DNA from: Thalassobellus sediminis
GTDB taxonomy: Bacteria > Bacteroidota > Bacteroidia > Flavobacteriales > Flavobacteriaceae
Reading direction: 5' to 3'
DNA: 64,000 nucleotides
Assembly (NCBI RefSeq): GCF_044386045.1
Contig: NZ_JBISCD010000040.1
Location: 1,054,001 to 1,118,000, forward strand
This document shows positions 16,459-24,079 of this stretch, one piece after another; positions within the stretch are counted from its first letter, which is position 1, and every line of letters starts with the position of its first letter. Under the pieces are notes generated by a model that was not told the DNA's origin, did not search any database, and saw only the letters and a list, made by a program, of their open reading frames with translations. The position numbers and the translations under genes are program-made.

Positions 16459-18005
16459 TGTTTACTGAAGAAGATATTCAACAAATAGAAAATAAAGGAA
16501 TAACACAAGAACAAGTTAATGCTCAAATAAGTCGTATTAAAAATGGTATGTCTTATTCTAACCTAATTGAAGCAGCTACTATTGGGAAAGGGATAGCGTC
16601 TTTTAATGAGGATGAAATAAAAGCCCTTATAGAACTGTATAATGCGAAACAAAATGAATTATCTATTGTGAAGTTTGTGCCTGCTTCAGGTGCAGCAACA
16701 CGTATGTTTAAATTTTTATTTCAGTTTTTAAAAAACTTTGATGGTTCAAATGAAAGTATAGATGATTATACTGAAAGACAAAAAGATACATTAATAAAAA
16801 CCTTTATTTCTAATTTAGAGGCATTTCCTTTTTATAGCGAAGTAATTGCAAAAGTAAAAGCATCAAATTCTAGTTTTGAAAGTTTATCAAAAAGTGAGCA
16901 GTATTTTGAGTTAGTAAAAACGATGTTGAATGTAGATGGTTTAAATTATAGTTTTTTACCAAAAGGTTTGTTGCCATTTCATAAATATGACAATCAAGTA
17001 GTAACTGCTTTTTACGAGCATTTGTTTGAATCTACTTTATATGCATCTTCTAATAAGAAATCTAATTTACATTTTACGGTTTCAGAACAACATCACGATT
17101 ATTTTAATTCGGAGTTAAGTAGAATTAAGACTGATTTAGAGCAAAAAACAAATACGGTTTTTAATGTGTCATATTCTTATCAAAATCAAGCGACAGAAAC
17201 TGTAGCATTAAAAAATGATGGAGAAGTTTTTAGAAATGAAGATGGTTCTATTTTATTTAGACCAGCTGGTCATGGCGCGTTATTAGAAAATTTAAATAAG
17301 TTGAATAACGATCTTGTTTTCATAAAAAACATAGATAATATTGTTGTTGCTAACACTAATATTGAAGTTTCAGAATACAAAAAATTACTTGCAGGTGTTC
17401 TTGTTGAAATTCAAGAAGAGGCTTTTAAGTTTTTAAATCAACTAGATAGTGATTTGGTTTCTGAAAATGACATGCTAAAAATAGCTATGTTTTTATCTAA
17501 TAAATTAAATGTTTCAATTGATACAGAGTTTGATGATTTCGCTTCCGAAGCAAAAAGAAATTATTTAAAAGATAATTTAAACAGACCTATTCGTGTTTGC
17601 GGAATGGTTAAAAATGAAGGAGAACCTGGTGGTGGTCCGTTTTGGGTAAAAGACGAAAACGGCAACATTTCATTACAAATCGTTGAGTTTGCTCAAATAG
17701 ATATTGATAATAATGAACAAGCAGATATTGTTAAAAATGCGACCCATTTCAATCCAACAGATTTAGTTTGTGGTGTTAAAAATTATAAAGGAGAAAAGTT
17801 TAATCTTTTAGATTTTGTAGATCCTGAAGCTGCTTTTATAACCATGAAAACGCAAAACGGTATTGATATTAAAGCATTAGAGCTTCCTGGACTATGGAAT
17901 GGAAGTATGGCGTATTGGAATTCTATATTTGTAGAGGTGCCTTTAGAAACTTTTAACCCTGTAAAAACGGTAAACGATCTACTTAAAGATCCGCATCAAG
18001 CGTAA
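16458..18005 (+). CDS. DUF4301 family protein
   Basis: 515 residues, no signal or membrane segment. The N-terminal part carries VKFVPASGAATRMFK (71-85), a glycine-rich stretch that resembles the nucleotide-binding loop of nucleotidyltransferases. Other marked blocks are FRPAGHGALLENLN, RVCGMVKNEGEPGGGPFWV and PTDLVCGVKNYKGE. This pattern is typical of the Bacteroidota DUF4301 family, whose function is not established. Its place between the NadR-like kinase (1 bp overlap) and an ArfB-like gene (2 bp gap) makes it part of a four-gene operon. A sugar-nucleotide or cofactor nucleotidyl transfer role is only a guess. Confidence 0.8.
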   Translation: MFTEEDIQQIENKGITQEQVNAQISRIKNGMSYSNLIEAATIGKGIASFNEDEIKALIELYNAKQNELSIVKFVPASGAATRMFKFLFQFLKNFDGSNESIDDYTERQKDTLIKTFISNLEAFPFYSEVIAKVKASNSSFESLSKSEQYFELVKTMLNVDGLNYSFLPKGLLPFHKYDNQVVTAFYEHLFESTLYASSNKKSNLHFTVSEQHHDYFNSELSRIKTDLEQKTNTVFNVSYSYQNQATETVALKNDGEVFRNEDGSILFRPAGHGALLENLNKLNNDLVFIKNIDNIVVANTNIEVSEYKKLLAGVLVEIQEEAFKFLNQLDSDLVSENDMLKIAMFLSNKLNVSIDTEFDDFASEAKRNYLKDNLNRPIRVCGMVKNEGEPGGGPFWVKDENGNISLQIVEFAQIDIDNNEQADIVKNATHFNPTDLVCGVKNYKGEKFNLLDFVDPEAAFITMKTQNGIDIKALELPGLWNGSMAYWNSIFVEVPLETFNPVKTVNDLLKDPHQA

Positions 18006-18007
18006 AC

Positions 18008-18415
18008 ATGTTTAATACTGAAGCCTTATTAAAAGAGTTAACCTTTAAAGCTATTAGAAGTTCTGGGGCAGGAGGTCAGCACGTTAATAAAGTCGCTTCA
18101 AAAGTAGAGTTGGTTTTTAATTTAAAGGAGTCTTCAGTTTTTAAAGAAGAACAAAAACAGCGTCTTTTTAATAAGCTTCAAAATAGATTAACAAAAGAAG
18201 GTGTTTTAATTTTACAATGCGGAGAAGGTAGAAGTCAGCATAAAAATAAAGAGCTAGTAATTAAACGGTTTTTTAACTTAATAAGAATAGGATTAATAAT
18301 CCCTAAAAAACGTGTACCTACAAAAATCCCTAAATCAGTCATTAAAAAACGATTGAAAAATAAACGTAATCTATCTGAAAAAAAAGCAAATAGAAGGAAA
18401 CCTAATTTAGATTAA
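18008..18415 (+). CDS. arfB: ArfB-like peptidyl-tRNA hydrolase (RF-1 domain protein)
   Basis: 135 residues. The GGQ motif (SSGAGGQHVNKVASKVEL, GGQ at 22-24) is the catalytic loop that releases the peptide from tRNA on the ribosome. The rest matches short class-I release-factor-like proteins: LQCGEGRSQHKNKE, then a very basic tail (KKRLKNKRNLSEKKANRRKP) that in ArfB enters the empty mRNA channel of stalled ribosomes. It has no stop-codon-recognition domain, as expected. Last gene of the pnuC operon; it ends about 20 bp before the TPP riboswitch promoter. Confidence 0.88.
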   Translation: MFNTEALLKELTFKAIRSSGAGGQHVNKVASKVELVFNLKESSVFKEEQKQRLFNKLQNRLTKEGVLILQCGEGRSQHKNKELVIKRFFNLIRIGLIIPKKRVPTKIPKSVIKKRLKNKRNLSEKKANRRKPNLD

Positions 18416-18434
18416 AAAAACTGATAAATAATAA

Positions 18435-18464
18435 TTGATTATCAATTATTCGTTAGTACATTTG
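18435..18464 (+). promoter_or_regulatory. Promoter of the thiamine-uptake operon
   Basis: TTG at 18435-18437, 19 bp spacer, TACATTTG at 18457-18464: a model Bacteroidota promoter (TTG-N19-TAnnTTTG). The start site would fall near 18470, exactly at the 5' edge of the riboswitch. Confidence 0.75.
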
Positions 18465-18468
18465 CACC

Positions 18469-18553
18469 GTTCTCAAAAAAGGGGTGCCTATTATCGGCTG
18501 AGATCATACCCATTGAACCTAGAACAGGTAATGCTGTTTAGGAAATCGAGTTC
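18469..18553 (+). promoter_or_regulatory. TPP riboswitch (THI element)
   Basis: The conserved thi-box is plain: GGGGTGCC at 18481, GGCTGAGATCATACCC around 18496-18511, TTGAACCT, then ACAGGTAATGCTGT and GGAAATCGAG. These form the pyrimidine-sensing helix (CUGAGA) and the pyrophosphate-sensing helix (ACC...GGUAAUGC). It lies between a promoter and a TonB receptor, so thiamine pyrophosphate should shut down the uptake operon at 18675-22156. The element spans almost all of the leader up to an expression platform at 18554-18674. Confidence 0.95.
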
Positions 18554-18654
18554 TAATTTATACCATATTTGGTGTAGGCTTGAATTCATGGAAACGAAGC
18601 ATGTGCTTCAAAAATTAATTTATTAATAACTAAGAATAATTACCTCTTTTTATT

Positions 18655-18673
18655 CGATTATAATTCATAATCG
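18655..18673 (+). promoter_or_regulatory. Start-site hairpin, probable riboswitch expression platform
   Basis: CGATTAT-AATTC-ATAATCG forms a 7-bp hairpin ending one base before the ATG at 18675. No T-run follows, so translational occlusion is more likely than termination. A second small hairpin (GAAGCA-TG-TGCTTC, near 18596-18609) lies upstream. Confidence 0.5.
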
Positions 18674-18674
18674 T

Positions 18675-20807
18675 ATGAAAAATTTATTTCTTTTTTTAAC
18701 ACTATTAGTGTTATCAGTCAGTGCAAATGCACAACAAAATCAAGTACAACAAGATTCAACTAAAACAGAAAAACTAGATGAGGTTTTAGTAAATGCAGTG
18801 CGTGTAAACGCAGATTCTCCAATTACGCATTCTAATGTGACAAAAGAACAATTAGAAAAGCGCAATTTAGGACAGGATATTCCTATTTTACTTAACTATT
18901 TACCATCTGTCGTTACAACTAGTGATGCCGGAGCAGGAGTTGGGTATACTGGTATTCGTGTACGTGGTACAGATGCTACACGTGTTAATGTAACAATTAA
19001 CGGAATTCCTTATAACGACCCAGAAAGTCAAGGTACATTTTGGGTTAATTTAGGTGATTTTGCATCATCAACTGAAAGTTTACAATTACAACGTGGTGTA
19101 GGAACATCAACGAATGGTTCGGGTGCTTTCGGTGCGAGTTTAAATTTGCTTACAGATGCGTTTTCTAAAGAAGCTACTGGCGAAATTTCTAATAGTTTTG
19201 GTAGCTATAATACACGTAAACATACTGTGAAATTAAGTACAGGGTTGTTAAATAACCATTTTGAAATTTCAGGACGTTTTTCAAAGATAGATTCTGATGG
19301 TTATGTAGATAGAGCCTTTACAGATTTAAAATCATATTTTCTTCAAGGAGTTTATAAAGATGGCAATACTTTAATTAAAGCTTTATCATTTGGTGGTCAG
19401 GAATATACGTATCAATCTTGGTTTGGATTAACTGCCGATGAATTAAAAGAAGATCGTCGTCAAAACCCATATACTTATGAAAATGAAACTGATAATTATT
19501 GGCAAGATCATTACCAATTGCATTGGAATGAGCGTTTAGATAATAATTGGTCTACTAACTTAGGTTTAAACTATACAAAAGGAAAAGGGTATTTTGAACA
19601 GTACAAACCAGAAGAAACAGCTTCAGATTTTAATAATTTAATTGAAGATGATTCAGATGTTATTGTTCGCAGATGGTTAGATAATGATTTTTATGTAATT
19701 AATGCCAATGTAACTTATAAGAAAAATGCTTTTGAAATTATTACAGGACTTTCATATAATACTTATTCAGGTGATCATTTTGGTGAGGTTATTTGGGGAA
19801 GTAATTTAACTCCTAACACTAATATTAGAGATAGGTATTATGAAGGCGATGCTACTAAAAACGATTTCAGTGTTTTTTCTAAAGCAACTTTTAAAGTAGT
19901 TGATAATTTAACAGGTTTTATTGATTTACAAGGACGTTTTGTACGTTATAAAACCAATGGGTTGAATTCTGATAGAGTTTCTTTTATTACAGATGCTAAG
20001 TTTAATTTCTTTAATCCTAAAGCAGGATTAACCTATAAGAATTCTGAGACTAGTAGTTTTTATGCATCGTATGCAAGAGCAAATAGAGAACCAAACCGTG
20101 ACGATTTTGAAGCTGGAGTAACCGAAAATGAAACTCTAAATGATATTGAATTAGGGTGGCGTTATAACACGAGTAAAGCTCATATAAGTACAAACTTGTA
20201 TTATATGTTTTATAAAAATCAATTAGTATTAACCGGAGAACTTGATGATGTTGGAAGCCCAATAAGAGCAACTAGTGGTAAGAGTTATAGGTTAGGATTA
20301 GAAGTAGATGCTAATATTCAATATTGTAAATCTTTCAGTACTTCAACAAATATTGCAGTAAGTAGTAATAAGAATAAAGATTTTACATCATCAATTGATG
20401 GTAGTTTGGTTAATTTAGGAAATACTAACATTTCTTTTTCACCAGATTTAGTAATAGGAAATGCACTTAACTTTTTTCCTGTGGAAAACTTACAATTATC
20501 TTTTTTAAGTAAATTCGTTGGAGAACAATTTATGGGAAATGTAGATTCTAACGCATCAAAATTAAATGATTATTTCGTGAATGATTTTAATGTAGTTTAC
20601 GAAATAAAACCAAAATCAATATTTAAATCAATACTATTATCTGGTATAGTTAATAATGTGTTTGGTAAAGAATATGTTTCTAACGGATATTATTATACTT
20701 ATGATGATACTTGGTCTAATGCAGGAGTAACTACAACTATTGAAGGTGCAGGCTACTACCCACAAGCAACAACAAACTTTTTAGTAGGAGCTACTTTTAA
20801 GTTTTAA
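18675..20807 (+). CDS. TonB-dependent receptor, probable outer-membrane thiamine transporter
   Basis: 710 residues with a signal peptide (MKNLFLFLTLLVLSVSANAQ). A plug domain starts near residue 33 (LDEVLVNAVRVNADSP, NLGQDIPILLNYLPSVV, GIRVRGTDATRVNVTINGIPYNDPE, LQRGVGTSTNGSGAFGASLNLLT) and is followed by a barrel ending in ATTNFLVGATFKF. No carboxypeptidase-like N-terminal extension and no SusD partner. The TPP riboswitch upstream makes thiamine or a related compound the likely ligand, as for the riboswitch-controlled receptor of Bacteroides. The stop is directly followed by the ATG of the dioxygenase gene. Confidence 0.93.
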   Translation: MKNLFLFLTLLVLSVSANAQQNQVQQDSTKTEKLDEVLVNAVRVNADSPITHSNVTKEQLEKRNLGQDIPILLNYLPSVVTTSDAGAGVGYTGIRVRGTDATRVNVTINGIPYNDPESQGTFWVNLGDFASSTESLQLQRGVGTSTNGSGAFGASLNLLTDAFSKEATGEISNSFGSYNTRKHTVKLSTGLLNNHFEISGRFSKIDSDGYVDRAFTDLKSYFLQGVYKDGNTLIKALSFGGQEYTYQSWFGLTADELKEDRRQNPYTYENETDNYWQDHYQLHWNERLDNNWSTNLGLNYTKGKGYFEQYKPEETASDFNNLIEDDSDVIVRRWLDNDFYVINANVTYKKNAFEIITGLSYNTYSGDHFGEVIWGSNLTPNTNIRDRYYEGDATKNDFSVFSKATFKVVDNLTGFIDLQGRFVRYKTNGLNSDRVSFITDAKFNFFNPKAGLTYKNSETSSFYASYARANREPNRDDFEAGVTENETLNDIELGWRYNTSKAHISTNLYYMFYKNQLVLTGELDDVGSPIRATSGKSYRLGLEVDANIQYCKSFSTSTNIAVSSNKNKDFTSSIDGSLVNLGNTNISFSPDLVIGNALNFFPVENLQLSFLSKFVGEQFMGNVDSNASKLNDYFVNDFNVVYEIKPKSIFKSILLSGIVNNVFGKEYVSNGYYYTYDDTWSNAGVTTTIEGAGYYPQATTNFLVGATFKF

Positions 20808-21584
20808 ATGTTTGTAAAAGAAAACATGTTTGAAGATTATTTTGGGATAGTTGAAACAACTATCCCAAAATCTTCAGATACAACTATAAAGGCTGCGTTT
20901 AAAAATTTTCTAAAACAGCCTGAATTTTATAAAAAAGAATTTCTTCAAACGTATTATAATTGTGGTTTTGATGGCTATTCTTTTTTAGGGCAAAACGATA
21001 GTATCAATCAATATGATACCGATTTGTTACATTCTTTTGTGCTTTCAGAATTTTCTAAGCAAGTGCTTTTTCCAAAAGAGTTTCATGCTTTTTTACAGAA
21101 TGATTGGAAGACGCTAATTTCAAAAATAAAAACCATAGAGCTGTATGTTATTGAGCAACTAAAAATAGAAGGCTTAAAAGCATTTTACGAAGATTCTATA
21201 GGGCACATGGTATCTTGTAATTTTTATCCTAAAGTAGATACAGAGGTTACCACGCCTTTAAGGCTATCTAAACATAAAGACGTGTCATTATTTACCGTTT
21301 TTGTTTTTGGTTCAGCTGATGGGTTTTCATATCAAAACTTTAGTAATAAAAAAGAAGCGTTACATGCAAGTCAAAATATTGTTGTCTTTCCTGGGTATTT
21401 ATTAGAGTTTTTAACCAAAGGAAAATACAAAGCATTAGAGCATCAAGTAGATTTTACAGCAGTTAATAAAGAACGTTTTTCGTTTGCTTTTTTCTCTTTA
21501 CCTAAGCCATTTCAGGATATAGAGTTTAATGATTTACAGTTTACAAGCGAATCTTATTTTAAAAATTACTTAGCACTATTTTAA
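20808..21584 (+). CDS. Isopenicillin N synthase-like Fe(II)/2-oxoglutarate dioxygenase in the thiamine operon
   Basis: 258 residues, cytoplasmic. The C-terminal half holds the complete motif set of the 2OG/IPNS fold: HKD (His156, Asp158) in LRLSKHKDVSLFTVFVFG, then NIVVFPGYLLEFLTKGKYKALEHQV (His212), and ERFSFAFF (Arg223-x-Ser225, cosubstrate site). The order and spacing follow the IPNS pattern. An alternative ATG at 20826 is possible. It is locked between the riboswitch-controlled TonB receptor (0 bp) and PnuT (TAATG overlap), so it is expressed with thiamine uptake. It may process a thiamine precursor, breakdown product or analogue; the substrate is unknown. Confidence 0.82.
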   Translation: MFVKENMFEDYFGIVETTIPKSSDTTIKAAFKNFLKQPEFYKKEFLQTYYNCGFDGYSFLGQNDSINQYDTDLLHSFVLSEFSKQVLFPKEFHAFLQNDWKTLISKIKTIELYVIEQLKIEGLKAFYEDSIGHMVSCNFYPKVDTEVTTPLRLSKHKDVSLFTVFVFGSADGFSYQNFSNKKEALHASQNIVVFPGYLLEFLTKGKYKALEHQVDFTAVNKERFSFAFFSLPKPFQDIEFNDLQFTSESYFKNYLALF

Positions 21585-22156
21585 TGGATTTTTATTTAGA
21601 ACTTATAGCTGTAATACTAGGTTTAGCTTATTTGTTTTTTTTAATTAAAGAACATATTATTTGTTGGCTATTTGGCGTATTAGGATCGCTATTTAGTATT
21701 TTGTTGTTTTATAGAACGGGCTTATATGCCGAATCTATTTTATACATCTATTATGTTATTATTGGTGTTTATGGTTTTGTTTATTGGAAAAAAGCCATTC
21801 AAGAAAACAACGAATTTAAAGTAACAGATTTTTCAATAAGCACCTATTTGTATTTAATTATTTTAGGAGAACTATTGGCTATTATTTTAGGCTATTGTTT
21901 TGATAATTATACCGATGCTAAAATGCCTTATTTAGATGCACAAACAACTGTTTTTAGCTTTATAGCTAGTTATTTAGAAGCTAAAAAAAAGCTTGGAGCT
22001 TGGAAATTTTGGATTGTTATAAATTTTGTAACCATTGCCTTGTATTTCAATAGAAACTTAAGTCTTTATACAGGTTTAACAGTTATTTATACCGTATTTT
22101 CATTTGTAGGTTATAAGAAATGGAAAAAGAAAATAGCTAATCAAACAGAAGGATGA
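21584..22156 (+). CDS. pnuT: PnuC-family thiamine transporter PnuT
   Basis: 190 residues, about seven hydrophobic segments, same family as the protein at 15299 but clearly diverged from it. Shared marks: YYVIIGVYGFVYWKKA and the C-terminal AWKFWIVINFVTIALYFNRNLSL. It replaces the VGDL-type segment of the first PnuC with VINF, consistent with another substrate. As the last gene after a TPP riboswitch it is best read as the inner-membrane thiamine transporter PnuT; the equivalent operon in Bacteroides also pairs a TonB receptor with PnuT. No thiamine kinase or pyrophosphokinase gene is seen nearby. Confidence 0.88.
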   Translation: MDFYLELIAVILGLAYLFFLIKEHIICWLFGVLGSLFSILLFYRTGLYAESILYIYYVIIGVYGFVYWKKAIQENNEFKVTDFSISTYLYLIILGELLAIILGYCFDNYTDAKMPYLDAQTTVFSFIASYLEAKKKLGAWKFWIVINFVTIALYFNRNLSLYTGLTVIYTVFSFVGYKKWKKKIANQTEG

Positions 22157-22166
22157 TTCGCTTTTT

Positions 22167-22604
22167 TTAATTGTTAAAAACTCGAATAATATTGCCAGCA
22201 ACTTCAACACGATAGGGTTTTAAAGTATAGCCTCCATTAGTGCCTTCTCTCATTGACCCTGTTAAAATATCGTAACTATTACCATCATCACAACCGCAAG
22301 TTGCAATAACTCCCTCAACATTTAATTTAGAACATGAGCTAGGAACATGGTTAGGGTCTGTTAATTCAAAGGCTGAATATTGATTTCCGCCAATATAATA
22401 AAGAACAACACCTTTTAAACCATACGAATTTAGAATTTCATGATTGCCTGAGAATTGAAGCTGACTATATTCTGGTAAATTAATATTTACTAAGTTACCA
22501 GTATTAAAATTAATATTAGGAATATTCGGGTTTGGTTTAATATCATCATTCTTGCTACAAGCAACTAAAAAGATAAGGCTAAGAGTAAATAATATAGATT
22601 TCAT
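22167..22604 (-). CDS. Lipoprotein with Rieske-like fold but without iron-sulfur ligands
   Basis: 145 residues with a lipobox (LIFLVACS, Cys at 16). After a proline/asparagine linker the sequence follows the Rieske domain layout: GVVLYYIGGNQYSAFELTDPNH, then SSCSKLNV, then ATCGCDDGNSYDILTGSMREGTNGGYTLKPYRVEVAGNIIRVF. In true Rieske proteins the two motifs are CxH and CxxH; here both histidines are absent, and cysteines remain at CSK and CGC. It therefore probably does not bind a 2Fe-2S cluster. I recall similar lipoproteins in Flavobacteriaceae without known function. It converges on pnuT with a 10 bp gap. Confidence 0.6.
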   Translation of the reverse strand: MKSILFTLSLIFLVACSKNDDIKPNPNIPNINFNTGNLVNINLPEYSQLQFSGNHEILNSYGLKGVVLYYIGGNQYSAFELTDPNHVPSSCSKLNVEGVIATCGCDDGNSYDILTGSMREGTNGGYTLKPYRVEVAGNIIRVFNN

Positions 22605-22663
22605 GACTTATAAAAATATGATTTGCAATTTACAACAAAAAGTAAACTGAGTTGTTTTTTTTG

Positions 22664-22671
22664 TATATTTG
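22664..22671 (+). promoter_or_regulatory. Predicted -7 box of greA (TATATTTG)
   Basis: Perfect TAnnTTTG match 79 bp before the greA start codon; no well-spaced -33 TTG. Confidence 0.45.
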
Positions 22672-22750
22672 TTATTCAATCTCGTTTATACGGGATTTTT
22701 TTTATGCTGGACTCGTTCAGCATTTTATTATTAAATATAACGATGAAGTT

Positions 22751-23224
22751 ATGAGTAAAGTATCATACTATACACCAGAAGGATTAAAAAAATTAAGAGA
22801 AGAGCTTAAACAACTAAAAGATATAGAACGTGTAAAGGCTTCAAGAGCTATTGCAGAAGCAAGAGATAAAGGTGATTTAAGTGAAAATGCCGAATATGAT
22901 GCTGCCAAAGAAGCACAAGGAATGTTAGAAATGCGTATTTCTAAACTTGAAGATGCTTTAGCAGGTGCTCGTGTTATTGATGAATCTCAAATGGATACGT
23001 CTAAAATATTAGTATTATCTAAGGTGAAAATAAAAAACCAAACTAACGGTATGGAAATGAACTATACATTGGTTGCTGATGGTGAGGCAGATTTAGCAAC
23101 AGGAAAGATTTCTGTAAACTCTCCTATTGGTAAAGGCTTATTAGGAAAATCTGTTGGCGATGTTGCCGAAATTCAAGTACCAAATGGAGTAATGAAATTT
23201 GATATTGTCGAAATTTCTAGATAG
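22751..23224 (+). CDS. greA: Transcription elongation factor GreA
   Basis: 157 residues from the ATG at 22751, the family's usual length; an open frame extends 33 codons upstream from a TTG but reads as non-coding leader containing the -7 box. The N-terminal coiled coil (SYYTPEGLKKLREELKQLKD, ARDKGDLSENAEYDAAKEAQ) carries the acidic tip that reaches into RNA polymerase and stimulates cleavage of backtracked RNA. The C-terminal globular domain has SPIGKGLLGKSVGDVAEIQVP. It forms a likely single-gene transcript ending at the hairpin at 23277. Confidence 0.97.
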   Translation: MSKVSYYTPEGLKKLREELKQLKDIERVKASRAIAEARDKGDLSENAEYDAAKEAQGMLEMRISKLEDALAGARVIDESQMDTSKILVLSKVKIKNQTNGMEMNYTLVADGEADLATGKISVNSPIGKGLLGKSVGDVAEIQVPNGVMKFDIVEISR

Positions 23225-23228
23225 TTAT

Positions 23229-23250
23229 TATTCCTGCGAAGGCAGAATCT
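23229..23250. repeat. Short palindromic intergenic repeat, copy 3 (inverted)
   Basis: ATTCCTGCGAAGGCAGAATC followed by T, the inverse of the AGATTCCC... elements at 2099 and 4296; located just after the greA stop. Confidence 0.45.
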
Positions 23251-23276
23251 ATTTAAATATCATAAAATTCTAATTA

Positions 23277-23309
23277 AGATTCCTAATTAATATTATTAGG
23301 AATCTTTTA
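23277..23309 (+). terminator. Terminator after greA
   Basis: Perfect 11-bp stem AGATTCCTAAT / ATTAGGAATCT with a 7-base loop and a short T-run. Confidence 0.8.
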
Positions 23310-23341
23310 TATTTACAGCTATTCTAACTCTCAACTTAATT

Positions 23342-23731
23342 ATGGCTTCAATTTTTACAAAAATAGTTAATGGCGAAATTCCTTGTTATAAAATTGCCGA
23401 AACGGATGATTTTTTAGCATTCTTAGATGTTAACCCAAATAGTAAAGGGCATACACTTTGTATTCCTAAAAAGGAAGTTGATAAAATTTTCGATCTAGAT
23501 GAAACTACTTATAATGGAATTATGAGTTTTTCTAGAGAGGTTGCTATTGCAATTGAAAAAGCAATTCCTTGTAATAGAGTTGGAGTTACTGTAATTGGTT
23601 TAGAGGTGCCACATGCGCACGTACATTTAATTCCGTTGCATACTATGGAAGATGCTCGTTTTATTAAAAAAGAAGCGTTGACTGTAGAAGAATTTAAAGC
23701 TACAGCTGAAGCTATAAAAGCACAATTATAA
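23342..23731 (+). CDS. HIT family nucleotide hydrolase
   Basis: 129 residues, the standard size for a HIT (histidine triad) protein. The start IFTKIVNGEIPCYKIAE and middle FLDVNPNSKGHTLCIPKKEV are typical, and the triad is complete (VPHAHVHLIPL, near residues 87-97), with the middle His as nucleophile for nucleotide phosphoramidate or dinucleotide hydrolysis. Bacterial members of this group act on purine nucleoside phosphoramidates; the in vivo substrate is open. Its end overlaps the convergent minus gene by 6 bp. Confidence 0.92.
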   Translation: MASIFTKIVNGEIPCYKIAETDDFLAFLDVNPNSKGHTLCIPKKEVDKIFDLDETTYNGIMSFSREVAIAIEKAIPCNRVGVTVIGLEVPHAHVHLIPLHTMEDARFIKKEALTVEEFKATAEAIKAQL

Positions 23732-24079
23732 ATTTGTATAAAGTATTATAGATATAATAGTTAAAATAATTATTGTAACTGTTAAACTAATAACAATCCA
23801 TGATGCTTTCTTTAAAAAGGTAGATGCTTTTTTAGGAACAAACGCTTTTTTCTGATATGCAACTACACGTTCAATATCATCAGTCCATTGTACAGGATAA
23901 ATACTAGTATTACAAGTTTTGCAGTCAATTTCATGTTTAACTTCTGTAGTAATAGACTTCTTAAATTTAGTTTCAATAAATCGCTGTTTAAAGCTTAATA
24001 TCAAGCCTTCTTTACTATAGCATTCGGGGCAATTGTTTTTTAAATGAACTTCTTTTATAAGTATAAGCTTATCCTGCAT
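23726..24079 (-). CDS. Small membrane protein with zinc-ribbon-like CxxC pairs
   Basis: 117 residues. Two cysteine pairs (NCPECY at about 16-21 and DCKTCN at about 53-58), separated by a strand-rich segment, suggest a zinc ribbon in the cytoplasm. A single C-terminal membrane helix (WIVISLTVTIIILTIISIIL, 94-113) anchors it. The start codon lies inside the sensor kinase gene (11 bp overlap), so it is translationally coupled to it. A role in signalling with the kinase is possible but not shown. No family recognised. Confidence 0.65.
   Translation of the reverse strand: MQDKLILIKEVHLKNNCPECYSKEGLILSFKQRFIETKFKKSITTEVKHEIDCKTCNTSIYPVQWTDDIERVVAYQKKAFVPKKASTFLKKASWIVISLTVTIIILTIISIILYTNL

Noticed and set aside
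18435..18626. 63-codon open frame
   Set aside because: Begins in the promoter and runs through the TPP riboswitch; the RNA element explains the sequence.
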